Assembly (NCBI GenBank): GCA_003665825.1
Contig: QPFY01000004.1
Span: 806,001 to 870,000 of the forward strand
Origin: Microbotryum silenes-acaulis
Lineage: Eukaryota; Basidiomycota; Microbotryomycetes; Microbotryales; Microbotryaceae
DNA length: 64,000 bases
Direction: 5' to 3'
Below the pieces are notes generated by a model, which was not told where the DNA came from, made no database searches, and worked only from the letters and a program-made list of their open reading frames with translations. This document shows, piece by piece, positions 46,815 through 57,703 of this stretch; the first letter of the stretch is position 1, and each line of letters opens with the position of its first letter. Position numbers and translations under genes: made by a program.

Positions 46815-48152
46815 ATGGGAAGGATCTCGTCGATTGTGCTGTACCCGGCGTGGGTGTTGGTGCTGATCGTGCTGCACGTCTGCTTCGCGTTGGGCCGACT
46901 GAGGAGGCTGCTCCGTCAACTGCCGGCCTTGCTGCGCTCCCAACTGCGGAGATCCAACGTTCTACAACAGCTCGAGGACGAAAAGGGAGTGACTCTCAAC
47001 CTCGAAGCGGAGAAGAGGAGATGGAAGAAGATACCCACACATCTTGCGGTGCTGTTCCATCCCGGGATGCCGGTCGAGTCCGTGTCGAGCTGGTTCTCGT
47101 GGTCGGGCAGCACAAGTCGGCAAGCTAGGAGGGTCGAAGTCGAGTTGGCGCAACTGAATAGAATGACGGACGAGTTGAGGAAGCTGGTCAGGTGGTGTGA
47201 TGGGTTGGGGATAGCTCAGTTGAGCGTCTATGACGAGCAAGGCGAGTCGACCAGGCCCCGGCCTCTCGAAGTGGCCTCGGCTAACCTCTCACCTCGTCGC
47301 GTTTTGAGCCTTCAGGTATTCTTGACCGATTTGCCCCAGCTGTCGAGGCTTCTTTGTCACCCTCTTGCGTCATCATCCCCCAGTCGACCCCGAGCTTGGA
47401 GACCAGGCGGCACCCGCCGCTGCACGCTTTTCGCCTCGCCCTCTCGACCCCCATTGCGCTCAAATCGTCGACAGGGAAGAGGGTACGGTTCCAAACGTCT
47501 TCCAGTGATGGGACAGTCACACCGCCGGGGAGAGAGATCGATTCCGGCTACGGACTTTCGGACCTAGGTCAGTCGGAGATCCGCCAAGGTCTGAGTCTGC
47601 TTAGCAGGAGATCATCCTGACCTCGTTCGAACTCTTGCAATTCCATCACAGGCTCCGAGACTCCGACAGCTAAATCCTCTGTCTTGTCTGTCAACCTCCT
47701 TTCCCGGAGATCGGGTCGACCCCACTTGGCCTCGATCGCCCGCCAACTCGCCGAAGGGCAGAATTTGGGTCACTCGATCGAAGAGGCGATCGAAGGTTAG
47801 TTCGAAGCAGCCGCTCTGTTATCCTCGTTTTCTCGACGACTGATCTTTACTCGCGACTCGAATTCTCCCTTTTTGCACAGCCGGATCCTTCTCCGAACCA
47901 GATCTTCTGCTCGTGCTCGGGGGACCCTATCTTCGACTTCGGGGTTTCCCACCGTGGCAACTTCGACTGACCGAGATGTAGTACGTGTAGAGGTTGAAGC
48001 TTATAATTCCACTTTAATGAGAAGACTAACCGGCTGTGCCTTGCAGTCATCACCCGTCGCCGGCCTGGCTGCCTCCACCCTCCCTCGATTGGCCCATCCT
48101 CCGACGCGCGTTGGATGTGTACGGAGGTGCAGAGATGAGGTTGGGTCGATAG
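46815..48152 (+). CDS. NUS1: Nus1, cis-prenyltransferase subunit for dolichol synthesis
   Basis: Nogo-B-receptor-type subunit of dehydrodolichyl diphosphate synthase at the ER. Start MGRISSIVLYPAWVLVLIVL, an N-terminal membrane helix. Then come KKIPTHLAVLFHPG and LVRWCDGLGIAQLSVYDEQ. A GC-AG intron (47242-47315, donor GCGAGT) joins in phase to GILDRFAPAVEASLSPSC. A GTCAGT intron joins DLG to SETPTAKSSVLSVNLLSR. Further exons give LASIARQLAEGQNLGHSIEE, SFSEPDLLLVLGGPYLRLRG and FPPWQLRLTEMY. The last exon reads HHPSPAWLPPPSLDWP and ends GGAEMRLGR. The C-terminal RLG matches the conserved RxG motif that completes the active site in this subunit family. Confidence 0.9.
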
Positions 48153-48396
48153 AGGACGGCAGTACTTTGTACATCAGTTTTATTTTCATATGTGTGAAAT
48201 TGCACCGTACTTGTTGGGAGACAAAGTTCTTTCTAGTCATTCAAGCCGAGAGCGCTCACTCGGAGCGAGCCGGACCGCCGTTCTGGTACAAAGCGTTTCG
48301 ATTAGTCATTAGTGCGCCTATCGGAGATTGATTCGAGCTAATCGCACGCGAATCGCCTCTATTCGGGCGCGCGCGCTGGCGCGATCCGCATTTCGT

Positions 48397-48405
48397 ATGA
48401 CTTGA
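48397..48405 (+). promoter_or_regulatory. Minimal upstream ORF (ATG ACT TGA)
   Basis: Two-codon uORF 462 bp upstream of the bZIP start. It is the last ATG before the main start codon. Regulatory role is inferred from the Gcn4 precedent; whether it lies in the mRNA is not known. Confidence 0.3.
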
Positions 48406-48630
48406 GGGGCCAACTGCCGGCTCGCTTCTCCCTCTCGCTTCTCACCCGTTCGTCGTCTGATCCGCTCGAACGATCGTTGCCCGTCGTCACTGCACGTCCG
48501 CCGACCTACACAGATCCACGCCTTGCACTTTCACATCTGTGTTACCCTGCTCGCTCGTCGTTGTCGCTGGTGTCGTCGATCGCGCCCGTTCCGAACGGCT
48601 TACTCAGCTCGTGGCTCGTGACTTGTGACT

Positions 48631-48637
48631 TGAGTCA
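48631..48637 (+). promoter_or_regulatory. TGAGTCA, Gcn4/AP-1 binding site
   Basis: Perfect palindromic AP-1/Gcn4 core 230 bp upstream of a bZIP gene with a Gcn4-type basic region. A 7-mer may occur by chance; autoregulation is inference. Confidence 0.4.
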
Positions 48638-48866
48638 AAAGACGCAGCACGCCCCACCCAGTAGCAGCCGCAGCTGTCACTACCGCCTCACCCCTCCTTG
48701 TGTGACCCGTGACGCTTGACGCTCGTGACCCGTGTGATAGCCGTAACCCCGTGACCCGTGACCCCGTGTGACAGTCGACGTCATTCAGTTCTCACACCAG
48801 ACCACGCTGTCGTCGCCACCGTCCCAGTCCACCGAGTCAGTTGCCGTGCCATCCCGCGAGCCGACG

Positions 48867-50489
48867 ATGAAGCGCGATCATACCGTGACACTGACAACAA
48901 GCCAAGCGCTCCCGCTCTCGCTGCCGCCGCTGCCTTCGCTCAGTCCACCCAAGTTCGCCACCGCGCATTCGGCTATATTGTCGCACCCGCAGGCCAGCTC
49001 GCACGCGCACCCCAATGGCCTTCGCCGCTCGTCCAACAATGGGTCATCGTCCGACCGCGGAGACACCCCCTCGCTCTCGCCGCCGAGCGAAACCGACGAG
49101 CCAATCGTGATCATGAACCACGACGGCATGGATGCCATGACCATGCCCCAATTGACCTCATCGCTCAAGCACGACCTCAACATTGATCTTCATCATCACC
49201 AGCACCACAACTCACCCTATGGCATCGACCAACATCGAGCCTCACCCTTCGTGTCGACGTCCCCTTACCTCCACGACGACCTCGAAGCGCTTACTCAGCG
49301 CTCGGCCGCGCCCCGCGCCCCCGCGCTCGTCTCGGCCTCCACCTGCGGCAGTTCGGCGTTCGATTCAGGTCAGTTCGATTGCTATTGCGCACTCGCCGGT
49401 ATCGCACTACCCAGCCTAGACAAGGACGCTGACTCTGCGCCGTCTCCCTTCATGCTCTCAGCCCCCCCTTTTGACCTGTCCGACTACATCCACTCGGACT
49501 CCAAGGCAAGCCTCGAATTCGCGAGCATGCCACCTATGCACGATTTTGATCTCTTCCACAACATGAGCTCGGTACCGGTCTCGCAACCCAACTCCCTTCA
49601 AGGCCAAGTCGGCGCGCACAATCACGCTCCCTCGCCGTTCGCCCGTCATGCCGAGCTAGACCAGTCGCTGCAGAGCCCGCTCGGCATGTCACCCCTCGAC
49701 TCGCCCTCCGAGTACATGTCGCCCTACTTTGCCTCTCCGCACGATACCCATCCATTCGCCAGTCCTTCCATGCCGGCCGATGTGCTCTTCTCACCCATTA
49801 TCGACCCTCGCGGCACCGCCCTCCCACCCGCCTCCCAGAGTCTCATCGCCCCGATCGTTCCTGTTCCCGTGGAGCCAACGGCATCGCCTACGGACGACGA
49901 CTCGATTGCGTCCTCGGTCAAGCACGAGAAGCGGGCAGCCAGTCGTCGCATCAAGATCGAGGCTAATGCGGATCTAGACGCGCTATTGGAGGACGAAGAG
50001 GACGAGTACGTGCCGACGATGCGATCCACAAGACGTGCGTTCAACCCGCGCAAGCGCAAGGCTTCGGGCACCGCCGTCACCGCCGCTTCTCCAAGTGCAG
50101 CCGCTTTGCCCGAGCCAACGGTACGCGAAGGCCGGCGGGCCAAAACGGATCTTCTTCGCCACGACGAGCCGATCCAGAAGCGCAACTATGTCGGCGCATC
50201 GCGAACGAGTCGCAAGGTCTTGCCCCGAGCAATTGCGCGCAGTCTACCCCGCAACCTCCTCAACGCCGTGCATCCCGACGCGAACGAACTGCCCGCCGAC
50301 GTCGCAGATGCCGTGGACAAGCGTCGCGAACAAAACACCCGCGCCGCGAGGGAGTCGAGGATGAGGAAAGCCCAGGCCCAGGCTGCTCTGGAGCAAGAGC
50401 TCGTCGATCTGCGTCAGCGCGTCATTGATCTCGAGACTCGCCTCGCTCGCTACGAGGGCCCGACCAAGACGAAAAGGACCAAGCTTTGA
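48867..50489 (+). CDS. Gcn4/CPC1-like bZIP transcription factor
   Basis: Single exon, 540 aa. The start is the first ATG (MKRDHTVTLTTSQALPLSLP). The C-terminal bZIP has basic region DKRREQNTRAARESRMRKAQ, with the N-x-x-A-A-R-x-S-R DNA contact pattern of the Gcn4 class. It continues into a short zipper (LEQELVDLRQRVIDLETRLA). The N-terminal 430 residues are Ser/Pro/His-rich with acidic-hydrophobic patches (LDALLEDEEDEYVPTM, FDLSDYIHSD) that could be activation domains. Basic patches upstream of the bZIP may aid nuclear import. Orthology to Gcn4 is likely from the basic region, but other bZIP families are not excluded. Confidence 0.82.
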   Translation: MKRDHTVTLTTSQALPLSLPPLPSLSPPKFATAHSAILSHPQASSHAHPNGLRRSSNNGSSSDRGDTPSLSPPSETDEPIVIMNHDGMDAMTMPQLTSSLKHDLNIDLHHHQHHNSPYGIDQHRASPFVSTSPYLHDDLEALTQRSAAPRAPALVSASTCGSSAFDSGQFDCYCALAGIALPSLDKDADSAPSPFMLSAPPFDLSDYIHSDSKASLEFASMPPMHDFDLFHNMSSVPVSQPNSLQGQVGAHNHAPSPFARHAELDQSLQSPLGMSPLDSPSEYMSPYFASPHDTHPFASPSMPADVLFSPIIDPRGTALPPASQSLIAPIVPVPVEPTASPTDDDSIASSVKHEKRAASRRIKIEANADLDALLEDEEDEYVPTMRSTRRAFNPRKRKASGTAVTAASPSAAALPEPTVREGRRAKTDLLRHDEPIQKRNYVGASRTSRKVLPRAIARSLPRNLLNAVHPDANELPADVADAVDKRREQNTRAARESRMRKAQAQAALEQELVDLRQRVIDLETRLARYEGPTKTKRTKL

Positions 50490-51229
50490 ACGTCTATCGG
50501 CTCTGATCGCTTCCCTTACTCCGGAATTGGATCGACGTCACCGACCACCCCCACCGTTCGAACTTCACCATCTCACGCCGGCGCGTCGCATCACTCATCG
50601 GACGGCCGCTCGATTGATATTATCACCTGACTTACACAACGTTACAACATCGAACTGGCAAGGACTTCATCAATCGAAAATGCATTTCTACCGCCCAATA
50701 CAACGATCTGTCCTTCGCTCCCGCTCTTCATTCGTGTATTGTACACCACGCTTCAAAAAAAAACGTGAGGAGCGGGACGGAGATCACAGCGGCGGTGCTG
50801 CGGAAGCCCCGAGTCGTGTTCCGACTTTCGAATTTCAACGGCCCGGTCCTTACATCACAACGAAAAAAAAAGAAAGGGACTCAAGCAACCATGTGATTCT
50901 TACAGAAGTCGTCCATGTAGATTTTCTTTATGTCTGAGCGCTTGTCTTGAGGGTCGGTCGATGTGTATAGGGCGCTTTTCGTTGTGAACCAGAAAACCCG
51001 AGAAGAAACGATGGGGCCTCGTAGCGCGTAGTTTGACCTATTACTTTTTCTTTTTGAAACAAATAGAAGACCTGGTTTGGTTTATGTTCTCAAATGGCTT
51101 CAGCTTGTCATCGTGAGAGAGATTGAGAGAAAGAATTGTCTTGCTCTCGGATGAAGGCCACAGCCCGCGCGATGGGAGAAGTGCTGCATTACACATCGAA
51201 AATACAACAACCAAGTGCGCTATTGTCAA
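50490..51229. other. Convergent 3' intergenic region
   Basis: About 740 bp between the bZIP and MRS2 stops, with several A and T homopolymers (50755-50763, 50864-50872, 51044-51058). No gene was seen. Confidence 0.5.
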
Positions 51230-53394
51230 TTAGGTCCTACGAAATTTACTCCTCTTTCTCGAAGCCCACTTATCACCCCATCTCAACGCCGGTTCGTTCG
51301 CCCCATGTGGATTGCGATCCCTCGCGAAACCACCCAAACTCGATCCCGTTCCTGCTCCTCGCCAGCCTAGACCGACCCTCCTCATGCGTCGCAGGGTCTT
51401 GAGGCCTAGGTAGGTGACGCCGACGGCAAGGATCATGGCGCCTACGGTGACGACGGGGAACGCGTAGGCGTGTTCTTCGAGACGGGATTGTAACTGGTTG
51501 TGATGGGGCGGAAAGGGACGGCGTCAGTGACAGGTTCATCACCAGCTAACCCCTGACAAGGCTCGTTCGACTCACGTTCATGCCGAACAGACCGGCGACG
51601 AGAGCACCTGAAGTGAGACCAAGGGTGGCGATGGAGACTCGAAGGTCCAGGCCGAGTAGAGAGTTGCGGTTCGAGTCGAGGATAAGTTCGATGATGTCTT
51701 CGGTACTCCGCACGTTGGCCTAAGCAAAGCACATGGCAGATATATCAGGCGTGATTCCTGCATGAGACGGAATCATTGAAGTGTGAACATACAGAAAGTA
51801 TCTCGACCTCGGAGACGATTTCTTCGCATTGCTTGCTGAAGCTCTCGAGCAAAAGCTCCACCTCTTCGTGGTCGTTCGAGAGGCGGGAGTTGTCGCGTAG
51901 CTTCTCCGTCAAGTACATGGCCGCGAGATCATCATCTGGATTGCGGACAAAGAAACTTCAATTAGCTTGTTTTTCCAAATGTACGTGTAGTAAGAAGTCC
52001 GGCGGACCATTTTCGAGCACCTCGTCCAAACATTGCATGACCAAAGTCGCCCTCTTCTCAAAGTCGGCCAATTTCCGGGAGTATTGCAAGAGTAATCTTA
52101 GATTATCACGATCTTAGATTTTGCGGATTGTGCAATCATCAGCTTTCGTCCATCTATAGTCTCAATCCAGTACACAGTATGATGCCTCACCAATATGTTC
52201 CTCAAGGGCCTGCAACAGCTCTTGAACCAGCGCTCGGATATTATCGAGCTCGGTATCGAGCGCGGTCGTGACAGAGATGAGGCACGTCTCGAGAGCACGG
52301 AATTCGTAAGGCAGGGCAGAATGATGACCCGTCCCTGGCCCTGCTTTGGATGGGTTCTTCAATGCGTATTCCAGGTCCCAGACGAAGACGGATTTGAGAT
52401 GGCTGTCCTCGCTTAGAGGCTCAAAGGAAAGACTCGGCTCAGTTCCGTGCAATCGGTATAGGATGAGGAGTGTCAAAGAGTGCTCACGTTCCGACCGAGT
52501 CGAACAGGGTGACCTCCTTGGCTGTGATCACGACACGTAGATGAAGAATCGTCAAGAGGATGGCTGATCTCCTCACGAGGATGGTCGGCACCACCGTCGG
52601 CACTGGTACGAAAGCGTACAAACCAATCAGACCGAGGCTCTCACGTGACCCTGTTAAATAAGTGAGTGCTCACCGCCCGAGTCGAGTTTCCTCAGATCGC
52701 GAGGTGGGATCCCGTATCTTGAGCATAGCTGTAATTTATCGTATTCTCCCGCGGTTGTCGTGACCACGCCTGCACGGCCGATCCGCTCTCACAGTTAGCA
52801 TCTTCTCTTCACCGAGCTTGAAAACATCTCCTCATATCCGGACTAACCATTTTCGTCCAAGGTTGTACACCTCACATCCAAGGCTGTCGTACCGCCCCCT
52901 GAAAAACTCTTTCCCGACTCCCTCCTCATCCTCCTCCTCAACAGTATCTTCTCCATCTCGCGTTCCTTCAGCGCGCCGACCGGATCCTCGTCCGAGGGAT
53001 GATGGGGAGGGGCAGTGGATGATGGACCTCGACCCCACGAGAAGAGCGACGACTTGGCGGCTTGCTTTTCTAGTTTCTTGACTTCGTAGGCTGGGATCGA
53101 GTGCGGTTGGGGTGGCGGTCGATGAGGATAAGAGGGTACGGAGGACGACGATCGAGTCCAGGATCGGGGAACGGGTGGACCATAGTGATCACGACGCGAC
53201 GGTCCAGTCATGACTCCCCTGGTGGGGCTTCTTCTTGCGTTGTCCCGTAAGAAGATCGAGGAAAAGTAACTCTTCGAGACGGGCGCAACCATGGATGTCG
53301 ATGTCGTGGTCGTTGCACTGAAACCGCACGTGCATGATCGCTGCGAAACGCTAGCCAGCAGACCACAGCTCGCGGACATCCTCCGAGCTTGCAT
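51230..53394 (-). CDS. MRS2: Mitochondrial Mg2+ channel MRS2 (CorA family)
   Basis: Inner-membrane Mg2+ channel, also required indirectly for group II intron splicing in yeast. Start MQARRMSASCGLLASVSQRS, an Arg/Ser-rich mitochondrial presequence. After a low-complexity stretch come YDKLQLCSRYGIPPRDLRKL, VPTILVRRSAILLTILHLRV, VITAKEVTLFDSVG and LPYEFRALETCLISVTTALD. Further exons give MYLTEKLRDNSRLSNDHEEV, ELLLESFSKQCEEI, STEDIIELILDSNRNSLLGL and DLRVSIATLGLTSGALVAGL. The diagnostic F-G-M-N motif of CorA channels sits at an exon end, followed by a second membrane helix (AFPVVTVGAMILAVGVTYLG) and a basic matrix tail (LKTLRRMRRVGLGW). There are about seven introns with GT donors. Confidence 0.92.
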
Positions 53395-53967
53395 CCTTGA
53401 CGGCCGAATGCGTTTTACGAACAGCTACTTCCGACTCGAGCTGCCTTGAGGTTGGTTCGTCGTAGATTTTACAGCCCAAGGGATGTGCGCGAGCCTGTGG
53501 GAGCCTTATTGAGACAGGCGCGAAGCTTGACAGCGAACAGAACGACGGAGCTTTCTCCGCCGGAGCGACAGGCATCGACGTCACGCTCCGGCGCCTTCGC
53601 TTCTCCTCCCGTCGTCCCGTTCGATCGGCTTGGCTTGCGGATCCCGAGACCGTCCTTGCACAGACCTTGGATTATTCAAATTGACATGGTCTTTTTCTTT
53701 CTTTGTCTATGGAAGGTTTACCAGAAACGTATAGGATGAATTGTCAAAATGTAGTCAAGAGCCCAGGCTCGGATACATGTGCTCGAAAAACTTCTGAATC
53801 ACCGAAAACCCCTAAAACTGACCACAACTTATATGTATGGGGAATCTACATCTTTTATGCGTGTTCGCGAGAGCTGGTATACCTTATCCAATTGACCTCT
53901 ATATCGATTCGATCAACCTCAAGACGAGTGGTACAGGTACCAGCCCTCGAGACCCCTCGATTCTCGA
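53395..53967. other. Intergenic, MRS2 upstream region
   Basis: About 570 bp. No coding exon or RNA was recognised. Confidence 0.45.
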
Positions 53968-55820
53968 TCATGGACCGCTGTTCAAGCACGCCGCGATGAC
54001 GCACGCGCTGCCTTGCTTGTTGAGGACCAATGTACTCGTGCAGTTGGCGACTTGGCAAGTGCCGTTGACGGGACTTCCGTACGAGCTGTTTGATTGGGCA
54101 GCGGGTCCGCATTAGCGTCGGCAGTGTCAGGAATAAGGGATTGCCTTCGTGTCCAAGAGCCAGGGGGCAAACCTCACCAGGACGTGGCCTTGGTCCACGA
54201 GCAAGTCGTCGCATTGGCGAAGAGGTCGGTGCAATTCTTGCATCCGTCGGAGGTCGGTTGCTTGAGTAACTGGTTGTTCCCGCATGTAGGGAAGGGAAGG
54301 CACGTGAAGCCTATTACCGAGCAGAGGGTAAACGATACGAAGGAGGGAGGTCAGGGTTGAGCTTATGGGGCAGGAAGTCGGATGAACGACGATAGAACAC
54401 GCACTGATCGTGTTCTGGTAGTATCCGGTGGGACAGTAAGCCGAGCAACGACCTTGGTAAAGGTAGAGGGGCGCGCTACGTAAAGCAAAACAGATCGATC
54501 AGCTTCAGCATTAGTCCGCTGGTCCGGAGCCGTCCGAGCCCAACTCCTGACTCACCAATGCGTGGCGACCGTGGCGTTGCAATTGGCCGCATTAGCATCG
54601 ACACTCTTACAGCTCTTGCAGACGTTGTCTAAGAATGGCAAGGTCCATGATTCAACCCCGTCAGTTTCCGGCCACACTTCTTCCTTCCGCCAGCAAGGCC
54701 GACGCTCGGAAACTTACACATGTTGCGGAATTGCGAAGCCTTGCACCTCGGGAGGCAAGACGACGAGTTGGACGCTCCGACCGTGCGGGTGTTGTTGAGC
54801 CATTTACCATTTCCGTTCTTGTAGAAAGCGAAAACCTGGAAGCGAAGAGAACCTTTGTTCGTCAGTATGTGAAGTTTTGCCTTCGCAGGCCCCAGGCTAG
54901 ACTGTGCTTGTCACAAACCGCGCACCTCGAATGAAGCACCTTCCTGAACCATCAGATCGAATTTGATCGACTCTCCATCATCCCTTGACGTGAACGACTG
55001 ATATGGACTAAGTTTGCTGATCTCGGCCAATTTAACGGTGCGCGTGCGGAGCTTGGACGAGACCAGCGCCGGATCGACGAGGACGGTCAGAGCTGGGGCC
55101 TTCTTCTTCGATTTGTCGAGACGAAACTTGAGTTTGAGGGGGCTACATTGGCTGACGTTCTGAGGGACTGGAAGGGGTTTTTTTGTCTTAGTGATGGTTC
55201 GTCCGCGCATTTCCGTCGCTTCCAGGAGAAGGGTTTTCCTATCCCGTTCCCGGCGATTTGCAACGTAGGTCGGAAACGTAGGTAAAGATAACAAAGGCTA
55301 CTCAAGGTACTCACTGTTGGAATCAACGATGATCCCGAAATGATCAACAAAAGAAGAAGAACGGCTGGACCAGGAGTCGAACCTGGGTCGCTTTCATTTC
55401 ATTAGAAAAGCTTTGACCAACTAAGCTATCCGGCCCCTGATATCAGTGCAAGGTCTACTAACACCTTCAACACTTCCCCTTAGACCTTTGCACTGCTGCC
55501 AGGCTATTGCAATGCATCGACTCTAAATCCCAATTGGACTCTGTGTCAAGCTTCTGCGGCAGCTCCGGCAGCTATGTGCGGCCTCATTGGAAAGATTTAC
55601 AAGAAAGGTTCTATAATAGATCCTCACACTCACGAGTCGTGACAATCTTGAAAGAAACCGACGAGACCGGTGCCCGCTTGGCAAGGCGATGTCCGCTCCT
55701 CTGGAAGATCGATTCCTCGACGTCATGCGCCGAGACTTGGACGGCGAGTACGAGCAAGACGGCGGCGGAGAGCAGACACCCCTGTCGAACGAGTTGGGAA
55801 AGTGTGCAAGCGGAAGGCAT
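53968..55820 (-). CDS. Cys-rich secreted protein (furin-repeat-like), N-terminal joining uncertain
   Basis: Multi-exon gene on the minus strand. The most likely first exon (55650-55820) encodes MPSACTLSQLVRQGCLLSAA and VLLVLAVQVSA, a clear signal peptide. HDVEESIFQRSGHRLAKR follows, with a Kex2-type KR site. After a long, unresolved intron come NVSQCSPLKLKFRLDKSKKK, KLSPYQSFTSRDDGESIKFD and VFAFYKNGNGKWLNNTRTVG. Cys-rich exons then follow: SNSSSCLPRCKASQFRNMC, NVCKSCKSVDANAANCNATV, LYQGRCSAYCPTGYYQNTIS, FTCLPFPTCGNNQLLKQPTS, DGCKNCTDLFANATTCSW, NGTCQVANCTS and GSACVIAACLNSGP. Cys spacing (CxxC, GYYQ) resembles furin-like repeats. It has many N-glycosylation sequons. Whether the signal exon belongs to the same transcript is inference. 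Confidence 0.65.
55363..55435 (-). tRNA. tRNA-like gene, anticodon unresolved
   Basis: A 73-nt cloverleaf on the minus strand. Acceptor GGCCGGA/TCC-AGCC has one C-A mismatch. T8-A9 is followed by a D stem GCTT/AAGC with a GG-containing loop. The T stem CCAGG/CCTGG is perfect, with loop TTCGACT. The anticodon arm is weak: TTTC/GAAA around AATGAAA or a 9-nt loop, with A at position 33. By position the anticodon would read TGA, but there is no long variable arm as expected for Ser. It is either an unusual or decayed tRNA, and it lies inside the presumed long intron of the secreted-protein gene. Confidence 0.5.
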
Positions 55821-56224
55821 ACTTGGTGATTCGCACTGAGCGTTTTGGGTAGAAAAGGGAAGGAGGAAGAGGAGCGGCTGGATTGAAGTGCAGCAAGTCG
55901 GATCAGAAGCTTGGTATCGCACCCGCCGGGCCCACCGTCCAAACCGTTGCGGATGGGTGGGCTCGGAGAATGGGGGTAAATTGCTCTCCGACGACACCGA
56001 GACGCGTCGACGCCAAGTGACCGTCGCGATCTTCAGTCCCGACACTGTAGGCACGGCCTTAGGGTAACAACACTTGTATTTTTATTGCATTGAATGAAAC
56101 CTTCTGGGCGATCTAAAAGCCTTTAGGGGTAAGCGTGCATCACCAGCCCTTGCTTACAAATGGCGCCGCACAATCTTCGAAATCGTAACTCGGCGCCCGA
56201 CACGGAAGGAGTCGCGTGCGCGTT
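55821..56224. other. Intergenic between secreted-protein gene and TFIIB
   Basis: About 400 bp. Promoter of the signal-peptide exon and 3' region of TFIIB; no gene was recognised. Confidence 0.4.
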
Positions 56225-57703
56225 TCAGGCAAAGGGCACAGGGGCCGCATGGTCTGGCGAAGTGACTTCACCGTCTTCCCCTTCTTCTTTGACCTTGGCT
56301 GAACGGATGTTGGCCCAGTCGGCTCGAGTACCGTCTTTGCGGGACGAGACGAACCAGCGCTGATCGACAAGCTTTTCTTTGTGCGGAAGCAGTAACCTGT
56401 TTTAACTCCGTTGCACGATCAGCATTCGCGAATGCGCCATCGTAGTCAACCAGATCGACCGACCTATAACCCATGCGAATGGTCGAGTCTTGCACTCCTG
56501 CGACGGCCGATATCTTTGCAGCTGGTTCGGGGATACCCCACAACGTCGTTGCGAACAAGATGCAGGCCGAGGCGATCGTGATCGGACTTCGACCGGCCAA
56601 CAAGCCTTCCTCTCCGACGCGGGTCCCGACAAAGACAGCCGCACGCTGCACGGGCACGGACAGGCCGAGGTGGTTGCAGTAGCGTGTGATGAGCGAGTCG
56701 GTTGCCGAGGCACTCGAAGGGGGTGCTTGGTTGGCGTGCACGGTCTCGAACAATTGGGTCAAGAGCTTGAAGCAGGTCGCGATGTCCTTCTTGGACACGT
56801 TGGTGAGGGCGACGATTTCTTTAAACGTCCTCGGTACGCGGGCCTGCCTACACGCGATGAAGATGGTTGCGGCGATGATGGCGTCCTGGCTCTTGCCCTT
56901 GAGCAGCTTCTCGTCGTCGATGCGCTTGAAGAGTTGCTTGCTCGTGTCGACGATCGTCTTGGGCAGCGAGATGGCTTCGCACATGATCTGGATCTGGTCA
57001 AAGGCGATATGCAGGTCGCGACCTCCGCCCGAGTCCTTGAGCACTCGCGTGTTGGCAATCTGCAAGCCACGGGATATGCCCGTGTTGTTGTCCTTGAAAG
57101 AGATTATGGTCGAGAGCTGGTTGACGGGATCGAGCAGTGGGTCGGTTGGTCCACCGACACGAGACGGGTCGTCTCCTTCTGAATCGGCGAATGAACGCCC
57201 TGTTGATATTCGAGGAAGGGGGAGGGACACAAGTGATGAACATGTTCAACAAGAGTGTCTCGCTCGTATGGCACACCACAGCGATCCTAGCCGAGCACGT
57301 GGTCCTTCAGACCAGCTCGGCCTGAAGGGGATCAAGTCAAGCGACTGTTTGCCCGCCCCCCCCCCCCCCCCCCCCCGCGCCGGACGCTGCGACAGGTGAC
57401 TGAGTACACCAACGCACATTCTGACCTGGTATCGACGATGCGATCACCCAAGACGTGCCCTGCCAAGGAAAACAGAGGTATTGTTCAGCACACGCAGGAG
57501 CCAGGGTCGCGCTGCACGCGCACAGGGCTGGACTGACCACACTCGCCACAGACCAAGTCGCCAGAGCTCATCTCCTCGATGAGGTTGACGTTCTCGTCCT
57601 GGCAGTCGGGGCAGATGAGGCGCACGTTGAGGTCCTGTCGAAAATCCTGCTGGGCGGCGGGACCATTGGGATCGGCCCGCAACGCGAAGGCCTGCATCGA
57701 CAT
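56225..57703 (-). CDS. SUA7: Transcription initiation factor IIB
   Basis: TFIIB, which bridges TBP and RNA polymerase II and helps choose the start site. MSMQAFALRADPNGPA opens at 57703. The zinc ribbon has NVRLICPDCQDENVNLIEEM and GDLVCGECG. The B-reader/linker is VLGDRIVDTRSEWRSFADSE. Its Trp codon is split by an intron (T|GG, donor GTGCGT) that contains a run of about 20 G on the coding strand. The two cyclin folds follow: LHIAFDQIQIMCEAISLPKT, GKSQDAIIAATIFIACRQAR, VPRTFKEIVALTNVSKKDI, then RYCNHLGLSVPVQRAAVFVG and RSPITIASACILFATTLWGI. A GTCGGT intron joins MGYR to LLLPHKEKLVDQRWFVSSRK, and the protein ends at PVPFA. Confidence 0.96.

Larger units (their letters stand above)
48153..48866. 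promoter_or_regulatory. Leader/promoter of the bZIP gene
   Basis: About 710 bp. From 48400 to 48866 there is no ATG. It contains a two-codon upstream ORF (48397-48405), a TGAGTCA site (48631-48637), and a cluster of GTGACCCGTG-type repeats at about 48703-48773. A uORF plus a self-recognition element would fit Gcn4-like control, but transcript boundaries are unknown. Confidence 0.5.
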
